A model generated the notes under the pieces. That model had not been told where the DNA came from. It saw only the letters and a program-made list of their open reading frames with translations, and did not search any database. DNA of 64,000 bases from the NCBI GenBank assembly GCA_030374805.1, contig JARGSG010000070.1:283748-347747 (forward strand), in the 5' to 3' direction. Each line of letters starts with the position of its first letter. The stretch's first letter is position 1. Shown in pieces: positions 20,464 to 32,200 of the stretch. The translations under genes and the position numbers were made by a program. The DNA is from Gracilaria gracilis. Taxonomy: Eukaryota; Rhodophyta; Florideophyceae; Gracilariales; Gracilariaceae.

Positions 20464-20482
20464 CCTTAGTTAAAAAGGCCTG
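20464..20482 (-). repeat. Right terminal inverted repeat of Harbinger element
   Basis: Reverse complement reads AGGCCTTTTTAACTAAGGA, differing from the left copy by one transition. Confidence 0.75.
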
Positions 20483-21612
20483 TTGTTTCAGTCCCCAGTT
20501 GGTGCAGCTCATTTTTGCTCTGGTCGCGGGGTTATGGAGAGCTGGGTGGGGAGGTATACGAAGCGTCCACGGTTCTCAGTGATAGGATAGATGAGGTGGC
20601 ACCCATTCAGTAAACACTTTTAGAACAAGCCGCTTATATCTAGTGAGATAACCATAAGTTTTGACCCTCATTGGGAAACTACAAAAAGCATTTGACGCGA
20701 AGGTTTCACTTAATGTCTTGATTTATGTCTACCGCAATAGACATAAGCAAATGTAGCACCAAAAGGCCAACGACAACCAAATAGAAAGATAGAAATTGCG
20801 ACAAAATTGTCGGCGTTGATCAGCAAAAAAGCGTAATCTCTTTAAAAAGCGTGGTCCTCTCTTGAGGACGTCAAAAAGAAACTAACAAGGATGTTTATGC
20901 GCTACTTGGCAATCAGGTTCTGTGCAAGCTCGCAGCCCGATATTTATTGTCTGGCCTCAATCTTGCCTACAACTAGATTCGATCTATTAAAATAATTCCA
21001 CCCACGTCTCGTTGACCGAAAACTAAAACGCCACGAAGGCGGGAGGAACCGGTTGACCTGCATCCTTGGTGCTTTATAGCCATTTTGCGACTTATAGGGC
21101 TCAGCAATGAACCAGCACTGCGGGCAAAGCATACAAATAACAACATTCCTCCCCCTTCTTATCCTTCGTCGGCGAACGATTGTAGAAACCAAGCGAGAAA
21201 ACCCAGCGACGTCGAACGGCGTAAACGCGAGAACATTTTACATCCAACACAATGGCGAGCGGCGGACATAACGATAGTGACGAAATGAAGCGGTAAGACC
21301 CGCCTAAAGGCTAGAATTCATCTGTATTGCCTGCAAGCCGTAGTACTGACGGCGTGCGGAAGCAGAGCAAAGCAAGATAGCGAAGCAGAGGCGCAAAACG
21401 CGACGCATGGAGAAGCAGACCAGTTTGAAGTCAATCTAATTATGGGGTCAACCGGCTCTTTAGCTGGGTTTTGAAGTGATCGTTTCTAGGCATCTTGTCG
21501 ACGAGTAGGGGGCAAGCGCAATTTCTAGTATTTTTATAACGAAACGCTGGAAATTCGTGTAAACGACAGTCTGTCCATTCCAGGCAGTGCATTCACGTCC
21601 AAATGTGAAACT
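20483..21612. other. No gene seen
   Basis: 1.1 kb of ordinary-looking sequence between the Harbinger element and the next ORF. It may contain the lost 3' LTR side of the copia element to the right, but no LTR pair could be recognised. Confidence 0.35.
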
Positions 21613-22371
21613 TTGCAGATCGGGCTGGCCAACGTTCAAGGGTGGCAGCGCTACACCTACGAAGCGATCTCAACTTTCAATAAAAAACTACAGGCACACT
21701 GCAGAGCCAATTCCAATAAGTTCATCGACCCCGGTGGGCCAGACGCGCCAGATTCAAGCGTTTTGTCACGTCAGGAAATTCTTGTGGACAAGCCAGTGTA
21801 CTTTGTTAGCCTTGACGGGGAGTGTATGCGCGCCGCGTTGGCGAACGCATTATTCCTCATTGATGGGCCTCTGGTGGCATCGGAATTGCTGGACAAAGAG
21901 CCAGTAACATTTTCCAAAGTCGCCAATGTGGGTACTTGGCTTGAAAAGCATATGCGAGTTTATCGCGTTCGACCAGTACCGGACATACTCGATCTGGTGG
22001 CGTGGCTATTGAATGAAACCAAGAGCGTGTACATTGTAGAACTCATTGGCGTTGCCCGTAGAGAAGAACATTCAAACCTCGTTGTGGTGCTCGACTGCAA
22101 TCAACGATTGGTCATGGATTGCGTTGAGCGATTTGTATTGCGCATGAGCAAGAAGGTCTTTGAAACATGTGTGGGTGGATCTTTCAAATTCAAAGCCTTT
22201 GGAGATGTTCGTAACGTCGAGAGCCAGAAGCAGGGTGGTAAGAAGAAGAAGAGGAATCATAAGATGAACTTGAAAAAACAGAAAGAACGGAAGATCATGA
22301 AGAGAAGAATTCAGAGAAGGAGAGGAAGGCGAGTAATGAAGGTTGTTATCCATGACGACGAGAGCGAGTAG
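21613..22371 (+). CDS. OTU/papain-like cysteine-protease-like protein (unknown)
   Basis: A 252-codon open frame whose first codon here is TTG (no good ATG near the 5' end). The bases CTTTGCAG just inside it could be a splice acceptor, so the true start may lie in an upstream exon or be lost. A motif YFVSLDGECMRAALANAL resembles the catalytic DGxC helix start of OTU and related papain-fold proteases. About 90 residues on, EEHSNLVVVLDC could supply the His and acidic residue. The C-terminal 50 residues are extremely Lys/Arg-rich. The gene ends 8 bp from the end of the convergent copia pol, so it may belong to that element. No named family is claimed. Confidence 0.45.
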   Translation: MQIGLANVQGWQRYTYEAISTFNKKLQAHCRANSNKFIDPGGPDAPDSSVLSRQEILVDKPVYFVSLDGECMRAALANALFLIDGPLVASELLDKEPVTFSKVANVGTWLEKHMRVYRVRPVPDILDLVAWLLNETKSVYIVELIGVARREEHSNLVVVLDCNQRLVMDCVERFVLRMSKKVFETCVGGSFKFKAFGDVRNVESQKQGGKKKKRNHKMNLKKQKERKIMKRRIQRRRGRRVMKVVIHDDESE

Positions 22372-22379
22372 AAACCATA

Positions 22380-24762
22380 CTACAAAAACCGCATGCGATG
22401 TGCCGAGGTGAATGTTTCTCTTGTGATCCTTCCATTGACCATAGCTTTGTTGAGGTTGCGGTACGTTTCTAAGTTTCGCTATGTTAACGCGTCGGCGAAG
22501 TTCTGTCTTCCGGGAATCTATTGCATTATCGATATCTTCTTGCTCTCGAAAGAGTCTCTTATGCGACAAACGGTGGGACGAAGGCGATAGTTCTTCCCTT
22601 CGTAAAGTGTCGTCGTAGTTGAGTACAATCCTTTCGAATCAACGGTGAGAATGAACGGGAGTGAGACTGTGGCTGCGTACAGCACTTTGAGCCTTTCGGT
22701 CATTAGGGATCCTTTGTCAGCGGACGTTGCCGCAGCTAGAACTTCACCTCCAATGGACGAGAATGAGACTCTTTGTTGCTTGCAGCTCAACCAGTCAATG
22801 AGATGGAAAACACCACAATCACCCCCCGCAGGCACGAAGAGTCCTGATATATAGCTTTTTTGGCCATACGAGGAGCTTCCTTGGATGGCATCGGAGAATG
22901 CAATGTAGAAAAGGTTTCTCAAGGTTTTGGGTGAGCAGAAGGTTATCTGCGGAGAAAGCGACTTGATTTCTGTGAACATCTTGTTGGCAGTATCCAGATC
23001 TGCCACTTTCAGGAGTGCGAGTGGCTGCTGCAAGTGGCTTGCAGCGAATGATGCTTGTGGTAAGATCCCATGTCCCAAGAAGTTGAAGGAACCTGTGAGC
23101 CTGAGAAAGATTTTTACTTCGCTAGCAGTACATTTGGATTCCTGTTCCTTCTTTCGTGACCTGCTCAAATGGATTGGTTCACTGGAATCTAAGTATTTCT
23201 GCATGTTGACGGTAATCGTTCAATCAGCGTGTTGGTGGATATGGAGGCGATTGTAGACTACGTCTCTTCCTAATACGAAGGAACTTACTGTGAAGCGAGA
23301 CGATAGTTGTTCATGGAACTGTTTGATCTCTCTCACATCTCTGGCAAGGACGAAGTCATCAACAACTTTGGCTGTGGCCAAGGTAATTTGAGAGTCCTTT
23401 CCACGCTTGACGAAAAGTTGAGGGAGCCCTGGAATTTGGTTGATACCAATATACGCAATTCGCTTTTCTACCGTCAGTTGCCATAATCTGCCTGATTCGG
23501 TGACACCATAAGCGAGTGCAGTGAGTTACCAGTGCCTTCTTGGTGAATATGCCCAACGAGGTGCAGGGCGGACGTATACTTCTCGACGAAGGGTGCCTGC
23601 TTGCAAATAGGCCCCCTTCACATCGACTGAGGCGACTGAAAAGCGGAGAATTGCGGCGATGGTAAAGATAAATGGAATAATCAGGAACTGTGCTGTCGTA
23701 GAGTCTTTGCGAACAGTATCTTTCTCTTTGTCTTGGCTGCCATGAGGAACTAATCAGCAATTCAACTTCAGTTTACCTTCCTGGCCATCTGTTTTCACCA
23801 GAAAGAAGTGATGAGAGCTGATGATGTTGCTCTGCGGAGGGATGGAGTTGATTTTGATTTCCTCGTGTGCGTCCTTGTAATTATCCAACTCGGCGCCAAT
23901 GGCTTTGTCAACGATCCATCTCGGAGCGAACTCCAGTTGTGATTCTGATACATTGTTCGTGCCAATGACTTGTTGGATTTCCCTGAGGAGTTCTTGCTCT
24001 GAAGACTGTAAAACGTGAGTGGATGTTGGAGTAGGAAGACATTTGTCTTGCCAATATCTCTGTGTGGAAGGTCTTCGGGCGGAGTGAAGTTCGTGATATC
24101 AAGATCCCTCCAGTTGGATGTCTTCGCGAGAAGAGTTGTGAGAACTGTTGCTTCAGGTCCAATGTCCATTTCTGGATGTTGACCTTTGGACGACTTTTGG
24201 CATGCGAAAAGGGATTCCAAAGTGTTCCAAAGTACTTGCTCGTCGAACAAGTTCTCTACTTCTTTGGTCGAAGATAAGTCAACTGCTCCCAGGTTGGGAT
24301 CCACTGTACTATTTGGTACATCCACTGGTGGCGGTGGTGGTGGATCGTATGGGAGTGGCTGTTCTTCCGTTGGTATGAGAGGGTGCTCCTCTGGTGTAGA
24401 AGAAACGTTATCGAGGTCTAAAGCCTCTTCGTCGCCAATTGAATATGAATTCGGGAAGATGAAATTCATGTCGTCGAGTTCTTGGAGCGGGGAGGAAGAC
24501 GGAGCTTTTCGGATATCCTCGTACGCTGCTCTAATTGGTGTACCGGAGAGATTGGAGTTTGTAGAGAGAATTGCGAAGTGGGGATCTTTGTCGCGAACAA
24601 AAGCAACTTCCCACTTGCCATACTCGGGGCTCCGTTTGAAGAAGTACACTCTATCTCTTTGTGAGAGGTCTTGTGGTTGCAGTGTGATTGGCGGTCGATC
24701 TTTTGTAACAAACAAAGGGCCCTCTTCACCTGTCGTTCTTTGTGGGCGATGATTATTTGGTC
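22380..24762 (-). pseudogene. Copia reverse transcriptase/RNase H region
   Basis: The copia-type RT block runs from WSSLRDGSLTKPLAPSW (about 23.9 kb) through DVKGAYLQ (about 23.6 kb) and the catalytic VDDF to RNase H with SGLFVPAGGDCGVFHLIDW, DSKGLYSTTTTL and the terminal ADALT region. At least four nonsense codons and several phase changes are present, so no functional product is expected. Confidence 0.8.
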
Positions 24763-25968
24763 AGAGAGCTGGGATTTGGGAAGGCCCGAAATCGATGATG
24801 TGTACCCTCTTGCCATTTCGAAACTACTCAAGATCTTACTGCCATACAGTATGTTGCTGAGATATGTGGATCTCGAGAGTATGTGAGCAGGGTCGCATTC
24901 TATTCCCCGACTGGTCTGAAAGAATGCAACGTCTTTTCGAAGAAGTTGTGCGAAGTTTCGAATGACGGCGTTCTTCCGTTCCACAACTCCTATCTTCTTG
25001 TGACGCCTTGCGGGCCGAGGGTCAAATGCTATGCCGAAGTATCGAAGAATGTTCCCCAGTTGGGTGTTGAAGAACTCAACGTCAGCCGAGAGAAAGTTTT
25101 GTGCACAATGGATATTGGTCCAAAGCTTCTCGAAGGATGTCGTGGCAATTTCCATATGTCGGGATTCAACGATTGATGTTACTGAAAAGCATGTGGCAGT
25201 GTCAACAAAGTGAATGATTGGCGGCCTAGTGTGGTCTGGGATGAACAAGTAGTCAACCTGAACGTTCTCATTGAATTCGCGGAGAATCTGGCCGAAGGAT
25301 ACCTTGCGGGAGTTTTGGGGATGACCAGTTTATTTGCAAGAGGTGCATTTCTGAACTGTTGCCCGGAGGGCTTGCGATATAATAGAGTTCAGAGCACCAC
25401 CTCTTTCGCAGAGCCTGATCATATCGTCCAAATGGAGATGAGTGTATCCGTGGAGCTTCATTACGAATCTCTTTCCCGTTTTACCGTCCTTTAACTTTCT
25501 GCCCAGTGAATATCTGGACGAGATTCTTAATTTAAGAGATCTCTGTGCAACAAAGAATGACTTGAATGCTTTGCTTCTGGATGGAACGACGGGGAAATAC
25601 GTTCGAACAGCTTCAGGATCGTGCAGAGTGGGTTTCTCAGTGTACGTTTCTAACGAAATCTCTTTAGTAAAGAGACCTTGTACCCCGGGAGGAATGATTA
25701 TAAGGTTCTCTGGTCCAAGCTGGTACGACTCGGGACAGATTTCGTTTCCTAAAAGTAGAAAACCGTCTCCTTCAGTGATATAGAAGGGAATGGAAGCATG
25801 GGTGCCAAACATATCAATGTTTGGAAAGCGCCAAATGTCAATAAAGTCGCGAGCCTCACTGCATTCCTTACCGTAACCGTGTAAAAATTGGTCACAATCC
25901 AGAGGGGAAATTATGAGCGGTATACCAAGTGAGTCACATAGGCGTCTGGCAGCTTCTTTCCCACCCAC
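24466..25968 (-). pseudogene. Copia protease/integrase region
   Basis: Two overlapping frames (25968-25330 and 25248-24466) cover the protease C-terminal region (LLLGNEI), the pre-integrase zinc-binding segment (H...H...CTSCK, partly altered) and the integrase catalytic core. The core has Asp in FVDTATCFS, Asp in LSADVEFFN and Glu in KIGVVERKNAVIR. A phase change separates the zinc segment from the core. Confidence 0.75.
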
Positions 25969-26457
25969 GCTTTTCGGGCAATCTGGATCGATTGTGCGAT
26001 TCGGATCCTGTTCCGCCTTAGATACGTCAGAGCGAGCTCCGGAAGAGACAACTAGGCTGTTTTAGCTTTAGTTGCTTCCGGAGCGGGGACGAGGAAACCC
26101 TGAATCCTCCTCCTTCTTGTTGTTTTCACGGTTCTTGCCTAACTTTCCTTCTTGTTTAAGCTTCTTAGTCAGGAAGGAAGAGGATTCACATTCATCAAAG
26201 CCTTTTTTATGCCCTAGAAGGCCACAGTCGAAACATTGAACATCCTCCGGGTTTTTTGTTTGCGGTTCTTCTTTGAGATTGGAAGAGTGCTCTGCCGGGA
26301 TTTTTTACCCGTTTTGACTTTCTCTTCTGAGATGATGGTCTGGACTGACCTTGTGTCTCAAAGTAGGCCTCTGGCTTGTGGCTTGCCAGGAAATTAGTCA
26401 CTCTTCGATCAACCATTTCATCTAGTTGCTTCTTGGATACATGAGTATTTTGCTGAT

Positions 26458-26479
26458 CGTCGGTGTTCTCGGAATGCTA
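26458..26479 (+). repeat. Left terminal inverted repeat of giant element
   Basis: Starts CGTCGGTGTTC and ends CGGAATGCTA. The reverse complement of 53741-53762 differs at one base. Similarity continues weakly inward (TTTT and GTGT blocks). Confidence 0.7.
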
Positions 26480-26725
26480 TTTTAGTGTGCTAGATCGCTA
26501 GTTATGAAAATAAAAGTCCGAAAAAACTAGCAATTTCGCAGATTGCGCTAGTTGGCAAGGCAAAAAAAAAAATTTTCGCAATCGCATTTCCACGTGCCGC
26601 AGTTGAACTCCATTTGTTGAAGTTGTATGCTAGTTTGCAGTTCATGCGCCACTGCCCGTTATCTCACATTCGCCGCAGTCGTCAAAACTACTCAAAAAAT
26701 TTACTCTCGGGTCACCAGCGCTGGT
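26480..26725. repeat. Left subterminal region with GCTAG/CTAGC words
   Basis: The words GCTAG, GCTAGTT, ACTAGCA and GCTAGTTTG recur in both orientations over about 170 bp. They match those at the right end and probably act as transposase-binding sites, as in CACTA-type elements. Confidence 0.55.
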
Positions 26726-27787
26726 TTATTCCAACTCGGCATTCGGATCCTGAGTCTCAGTTTCCCTGAACGTCAAGTTAGAGAAGTCCAACAGACAACT
26801 CTCCGCATTCTGGTACACCCTTCTAGCCCCAAAGCGGCTTCCAACCCCTCCCAGCCTCTTCTCCTCCTGCTCCTCCAATATACGCTCCGCCGTCCTCGCA
26901 GCCGCCGCCGCACTCTCGAAACCCATCAACGGCGCGCCACCCCGCAGCTGCGGCGGCACAAACACCTTCCCATCCTCTTCCACCATCACCCCACACTTTC
27001 TCCTCTTCTTCAGTCGACTCCCCACACCTTCTCCTCCCTTCTCTTCCCCCCCTCTCCCTCACACTCTCACGCCCACCCCGAGAACCAGGCGTCACGGGCG
27101 ACCCTTTACCTGCTCCCTCTCCCCCCCTACTCTCCCTCCCCTCACCATTTCCTTCAACTCCATCAGCAAATTGCACGCCTTCTCCACCTGTCTTACTTGC
27201 TCCTCCAACACTTCAACCTTACCCTTCAGCCCCATGTTCTCCTTTCGCAGCCTCCCCATTTCCCTCCCCACGCACTCCAGCATCCTACTCACATTTCCCA
27301 CAGCCCCCACCCCAGTCAACTTCATCCTCTTCTGAATCGTCGAAATCAATTCCATCGGCACCCCAACCGCCGACACACTCAGCACCACCCCTCTCATGTC
27401 TCCCACCATCTCCGACAGCATGTCGTCAAAGTGCTCCTTCAAACTCCCCCCAAGCTTCCTCGCCCGTTCCCCTATCTCCCCCAAAAACCTTCTCTCCGTT
27501 CCTCCTTCTCCATCCCTATCCCCATCACCCCCACCGCCTCCTCCATCCGCATCAAAAACCCTCTGACTCACACAAATCCCCTCAGTACCCCCTCCCTCCT
27601 TCCGCGACGGCGTCTCTGGCACTTTCTTCCTATGCAGCAGAGCCATTAGCTCCTCGTCACCAACGTATCCATTCGACATCCCGAGAAAAGACCGCGTCCG
27701 GCGATAAACGACTTGAACAGGCCTGAGCGACTTACAACAACTCTCGTCCTTGCCACCCCTGATCACAGCCGTTTCACTCGTGGCCAC
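26726..27787 (-). pseudogene. Coiled-coil protein gene of the giant element, disrupted
   Basis: A frame of 231 codons (27787-27092) continues in the same phase, after two stops near 27.03-27.09 kb, into another 100 codons ending at 26726. The N-terminus contains VQVVYRRTRSFLGMSNGYVGDEELMALL, followed by a Gly/Asp-rich linker, then a helical region with heptads (RLRKENMGLKGKVEVLEEQV, about residues 178-197). The segment beyond the stops (VFVPPQLRGGAPLMGFESAA) looks like genuine protein sequence. The function is unknown. It is the gene nearest the left end, where a DNA-binding accessory protein might be expected. Confidence 0.5.
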
Positions 27788-28189
27788 ACACCCCTCTACC
27801 CCGCAGGCCTATTTGTATCACAATTTTATATACCTCAATTTCCCGCCCTTCGCCAAGAACTCCATTTCTCCCAGATATTTCCATATTTTCGTTTTTTCCT
27901 TTCAGTACCATCAATCCACAGCTCCCGTTTCTTAACTCCTTACCTTTACATCTTCCCCTTTATACTTCATTTAGACACACCTCTTTTCATAAACACATTC
28001 ATCAATCCCAATCCCTTCATACCCACCCACCTACCTCATTCTTGCAACTACTTAGTCATAAAAACTATCTTTTCCTCCGAAACCACTTTATCGATGTATA
28101 CGTCGGCAATGCCGTTCTGTACTTAAGCATCTCTCCCTTCCTCTCCTGTAGCACAATATCTCCTCGCAGCATCCAACAAATTCGACATA
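27788..28189. other. Divergent intergenic region in giant element
   Basis: About 400 bp, strongly C/T-rich on the plus strand, between the coiled-coil gene and the reductase-like gene. No motif recognised. Confidence 0.4.
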
Positions 28190-29018
28190 ATGAGCTCGCC
28201 TTCCTCTTCTCTCCGCTCCTCCCACACCCCAGCTATTGTTGTATGCAGAGGCCACATTGGCTCCATGCTTTACGACCACGGTACCCCTCAAGATACCATT
28301 CTTTCATTCCAAGATTTCATAGCCACACATAGCATTCCGCAAGGTCCCATTTTCTTCTGCGGCAGAAGCAACTTGTTGGAAACAGTAATACGCTCCTGCC
28401 CTCTATCTCGCAGACAAGACTTGGTCTTCATTCAGAACGGCCACATTCTTCCCATTATTTCAAAACATGGTCTTCATCACACCACACGAGCAGTTCTTTA
28501 CATCGCCGTACCCACTCTCGGTGCACCTCCACAGAATGGCGTCACCCCTCTTACTCCCAACGGCCTCACAACTGTCACCAGAAAATTGGCTTTCGCATTA
28601 GCACAACGCTTCTTTAACGCAGGTCTCACTTGCAATATCGTTGACGAAGACGCTTTCTCTAAATCCTACTACGAAAAGCTTGTCTGGATCTCTTTATTCA
28701 ATCTAGTTGGTTCCTCCCGCGGCTTCATTACCATGCGTGACGTGGCCACCCACTACAATAATATAGTCTCAACGATAATGAAGGAACTACTCGGCATAGT
28801 CTCCTCCAACACAGCTATCTCCTACAATACCCCCTCCACAGTACAATCACTCCTCGCCTACGGCAGCACTCTCCTTCAACGCCTCATTCTCTGAGTACGA
28901 ATTCAGAAATGCTTACTTCTACCTTTTCTCTGAGGATACCAAAAGAGCGGGCTTGCCTGACCCTGCCCCTTTTCACGCCAACTATGTCAATGTCCTTAGA
29001 AAAGACACTCCCTTTTAG
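28190..29018 (+). pseudogene. Dehydropantoate-reductase-like gene, frameshifted
   Basis: A frame of 234 codons from ATG 28190 is open to 28894. Near 28.88 kb the homologous sequence moves to another phase and continues (FSEYEFRNAYFYLFSED, then AGLPDPAPFHANYV) to a stop at 29016-29018. The blocks DLVFIQNGHILPII, VLYIAVPTLGAPP, LTTVTRKLAFALAQRFFNAG and YYEKLVWISLFNLVG resemble a conserved algal protein family related to the C-terminal domain of 2-dehydropantoate 2-reductase (ApbA/PanE). The usual N-terminal GxGxxG nucleotide-binding motif is not visible, so catalysis is doubtful. A metabolic-looking gene inside a transposon is unusual. Family assignment is from memory of the pattern. Confidence 0.5.
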
Positions 29019-29220
29019 TACCAGTACTAATTTGGTCTCATTTTGTAAAAAAGATATCTTCGCACAATACTCTCTCTCATTATCCCACGCTTTGTAGCTC
29101 ATTTTCTTTCTTCAACAATCCTTTTATGCTCACATTATATCAAAACATTCGTTCATTTCTCATTACTAGTCAAGTCACCTCACTCTCACACACATAACAC
29201 TACACGCCCTACATTTTTAT

Positions 29221-32200
29221 CTAGTCCTCCTCATAATCCATTATCATCGGTCCCTCCTCGTAGTCTTCATCCGTGTTATCAGCCTTGTGGCCTTGTACCT
29301 CTTCATCTTTCTCTTCATAATCCTCCTCTCCAACTTCCTCTTTCTCCATTTCAAAGTTGCTCACAGAACTTTCCTCCTCGTCCAGCTGGTCGTTCGGGTC
29401 TTTCCCGAGTCCAAATTCCTCATCTAAGAATTTGGGTCAAAAAGCAGGCTGCCTGTGCACCGCATCAGGGAGCTTGTATCCCTCGTCTACAAAGTACATG
29501 TGATAACCTAGACAATTCTCTTTCACCAGCGCATCCATGTACCCAGCCTCAGCATGAAAGATATCTCTCCTTCCAATGAACATGTAGTACGGTGGAACCC
29601 CTGAACTTCTTCACAACCATGGTACGAGACAGCCTCTCCAAACTCTTTTCATCCGTCACATACATATTATGTGACCTCTCACATACCCATATCATAAAAG
29701 AGCTCCCCCCGGAGGCCATCATGAAGAACCCTGGAATCCCCCCATTGTTCTTCTCCACATTCTTCAACCCTCGGAAATCGGTGTGCAACACCTGCCTCGG
29801 GTATCCCTCCCCCGTACACAACACACGTCCTCCTGTTTCCGACGCATACATCCTCTTCTTCGCCCTAATTTTGTTACACAGACGAAGAGCGGCTACTATC
29901 TGTCCAAACCTGGCATCCATCAACGCCCTCTTTCTCACCATCATCACATTCTTCTCATCCGATTCCATGTAATCCACAATCCCCTTCTTCGTGGTAATGT
30001 ATCGCCCAATGCCTTGCATCCTATCCCCCCGTCCTTCCTATCTCCCGCATTGATGATAGGGTTCCATCTCTTGCGGTTCTCCTCGAACTTGAGGTCCGGC
30101 TGTTCCAAGAAATCCTTGTAAAAGAACTCCAACATACTCTCTGTCACATCTTCATCCAGCACCACCCCCCTCTTCTTCGCCTCATCTGACATGCCTTTGT
30201 CACTTCCAAATTCCTCCAGCACACAAAATCCTCTCTCCATCAACTCCATTCTCTTCGCGGCAAAATACTCTCGGGCGAGGTCATCCCTCTCCGTCGCCGC
30301 CATCCAAAGAGTCTCCTCCTCCTCTTTCGGCTTTCCCTTCAACCGGAGCTTCACCCCAAGAACTGGTTCCTTCGTAGTCCCTAGTTCCTTATGCACATTC
30401 CGGGCTGCATGCCAGTACACCGCGTGATGCACCGCCCTCGAATTCTCCACCGTTAAACACCCCGCCCTATGCGGGTTTCGTAGGTGAAGCATATCCATCC
30501 ACGGGTGCTGGTGTTTCACAGCATTCTTCCCTCCCGGCCACTCACTCGGCAGTGCACTCACCATATTCGTCCACGACATATCCGACCCCCCGGTGTACTC
30601 CCCAGCTGTCTTCATCTCCTTCGGAAGAACATCCGGATTGTTATCCTCAAAGCTACGCATTCCTCCTTCCCCTTCCCCCCCCGGTTCATCCCTAACAAAT
30701 CCACTATCCTTCTCACCACTATCACTCTCCTCTTCGCCCTCACTGGGCGACGTCACATTGATTTTCTGCTCTTTAAAGAACTTCTTCAATGCAGTCCTCG
30801 TCATTTTCCTGACCAGGTTAACAACCTCCAAAGGTATGTTTACAGAAGATGTGGTCACCGTACCCTTCTTTCTTCTCTTCCGGGCAGATTGCACATCATC
30901 TTCATCCTCCTCGTCAGTAACCACCACAGAAGTTCTCTTCCTCGTTTTCCTCTTCTACCCCACAACCCGTCCAACCTCCTCTTCTCTCAAGTGACCCGGA
31001 ACCACCTTACGTCTTGTGCTGCATCTTAAGACCGGTGGTTCTGGTTCAGGGCTTTCCACCACCATGGGATCGTTCTCTACCTCAGCAGATGGAACCCTGG
31101 CCGTCCCCTCCGGTTCTAAAACCTTTTCAATAACCTCCTCTACAACCTCCTCCTCCTCTGAACTTTGCAGCGATACTTTAAAGTGTTGTTCGAACTTGTT
31201 TCTTGCAGTCTTCACCCTCCTAGACACCATCCCATCCACCAAACGCTTTGCTTCCGCGAGCTTCATTTTGGCTGTTTGCGTCCCGAGATATTCCAAGACA
31301 GATACCCCCTCTCCTCCAATCTTGAGCATCGTCTGCATCACTTCCTCAACTGTCATCTTCTTCCTCTTGGCAGTCATGTCGCAAAGCTTAAACATACCAA
31401 TTGCACACTGAAAGAAGTGCTTCCCCATATCCTCAAAACGGCCAGTTCTCCCTGCAGGGAACATTCTCAGTCGCACATGCCATTGCAAGCAACGGACGAC
31501 GAAACGAAATTCCCCATCTGCGAGTCCCATAAGGAGGTCACTGGACACATGTGTGAGCGTCAGCGGCGGCCCCTCCTCACACACCTTCCCAAAGAATTGG
31601 AGAAGCCCCTCGCTTTGCACAAACTTCAGAGCCAGTGCCGCATAGCGATTCAAGTGACACATACTATAGTCCCCGATAACCCCACTTCTTTTCAATGCGC
31701 CCGCTATCTGTTTCGGCGTCACCTTCCTCACATCCACTCCTCCTTCGCCAATGATGTTTTCAACGAAGGACACCGTGCTATGAAGTTTGTCTGCGAAAGA
31801 CATCTTCAGAACATTGGAGCTCATCTCGTTCAGGAGATTGCCAAGTCCTAGCACTTCATTCACGACCATCGGATTACCATCCTTCCTCCTCCATAACACA
31901 ACATCCAGAGATTTCACTATATCCTCCCACTTCCCTCCTTCCTCACGCAGGTCCTGTAACACAAGAAATTGGTGATATTCGTCGATAAGTGTTACAGGCA
32001 GCACAAGTCTCCAGTCAACGATGTCACTCGCATCCAATTCGCCTACAAGTGTAACGGCAATCGAACCGGCGGTGGGAAGCCAACCAAAGTTGCGGCACTT
32101 CATCTTCGTGGCCTCCTTGTGCGCCAGGTTCACACTGCGGACCGTCTTCTTCGGGATTTCAATCATCTCGATATCCGTCGTCAACCGCTGCTGAACATAG

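Larger units (their letters stand above)
17672..20482. mobile_element. PIF/Harbinger DNA transposon, 2.8 kb, decayed
   Basis: Bounded by 19-bp terminal inverted repeats (17672-17690 and 20464-20482, 18/19 matching; outer end AGGCCTTTTTAA). It contains two convergent genes, as Harbinger elements normally do: a DDE transposase on the plus strand and a second, charged protein on the minus strand. A perfect 3-bp target duplication is not visible (ATT left, GTT right). The transposase has three in-frame stops but no frameshift, pointing to relatively recent loss of function. Confidence 0.75.
22380..26457 (-). mobile_element. Ty1/copia retrotransposon, decayed and 5'-truncated
   Basis: Read on the minus strand: the gag C-terminal region with a CCHC-like knuckle CFDCGLLGHKKGFDEC (about 26.2 kb; spacing CX2CX4HX6C), a protease-like region, pre-integrase (HLHLDDM), integrase core with FVDTATCFS and NAVIR, a Pro/acidic linker, RT with a KVVDDFVLA active site near 23.36 kb, and RNase H ending in RLRPTVCRIRDSFE and NFADALT, with the last stop at 22380-22382. 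Many stops and several frameshifts break it. The gag 5' part and 5' LTR are cut off at 26457/26458 by the giant element. No LTR was identified on the left. Confidence 0.85.

Noticed and set aside
17669-20485. Three-base target duplication for the Harbinger element
   Set aside because: The adjoining triplets are ATT and GTT, so only two of three match. The element call rests on the terminal repeats and genes instead.
26627-27649. 340-codon plus-strand frame at the left arm of the giant element
   Set aside because: Low-complexity Pro/His/Leu/Ser translation caused by the C/T-rich strand. The minus-strand frame has normal protein character.
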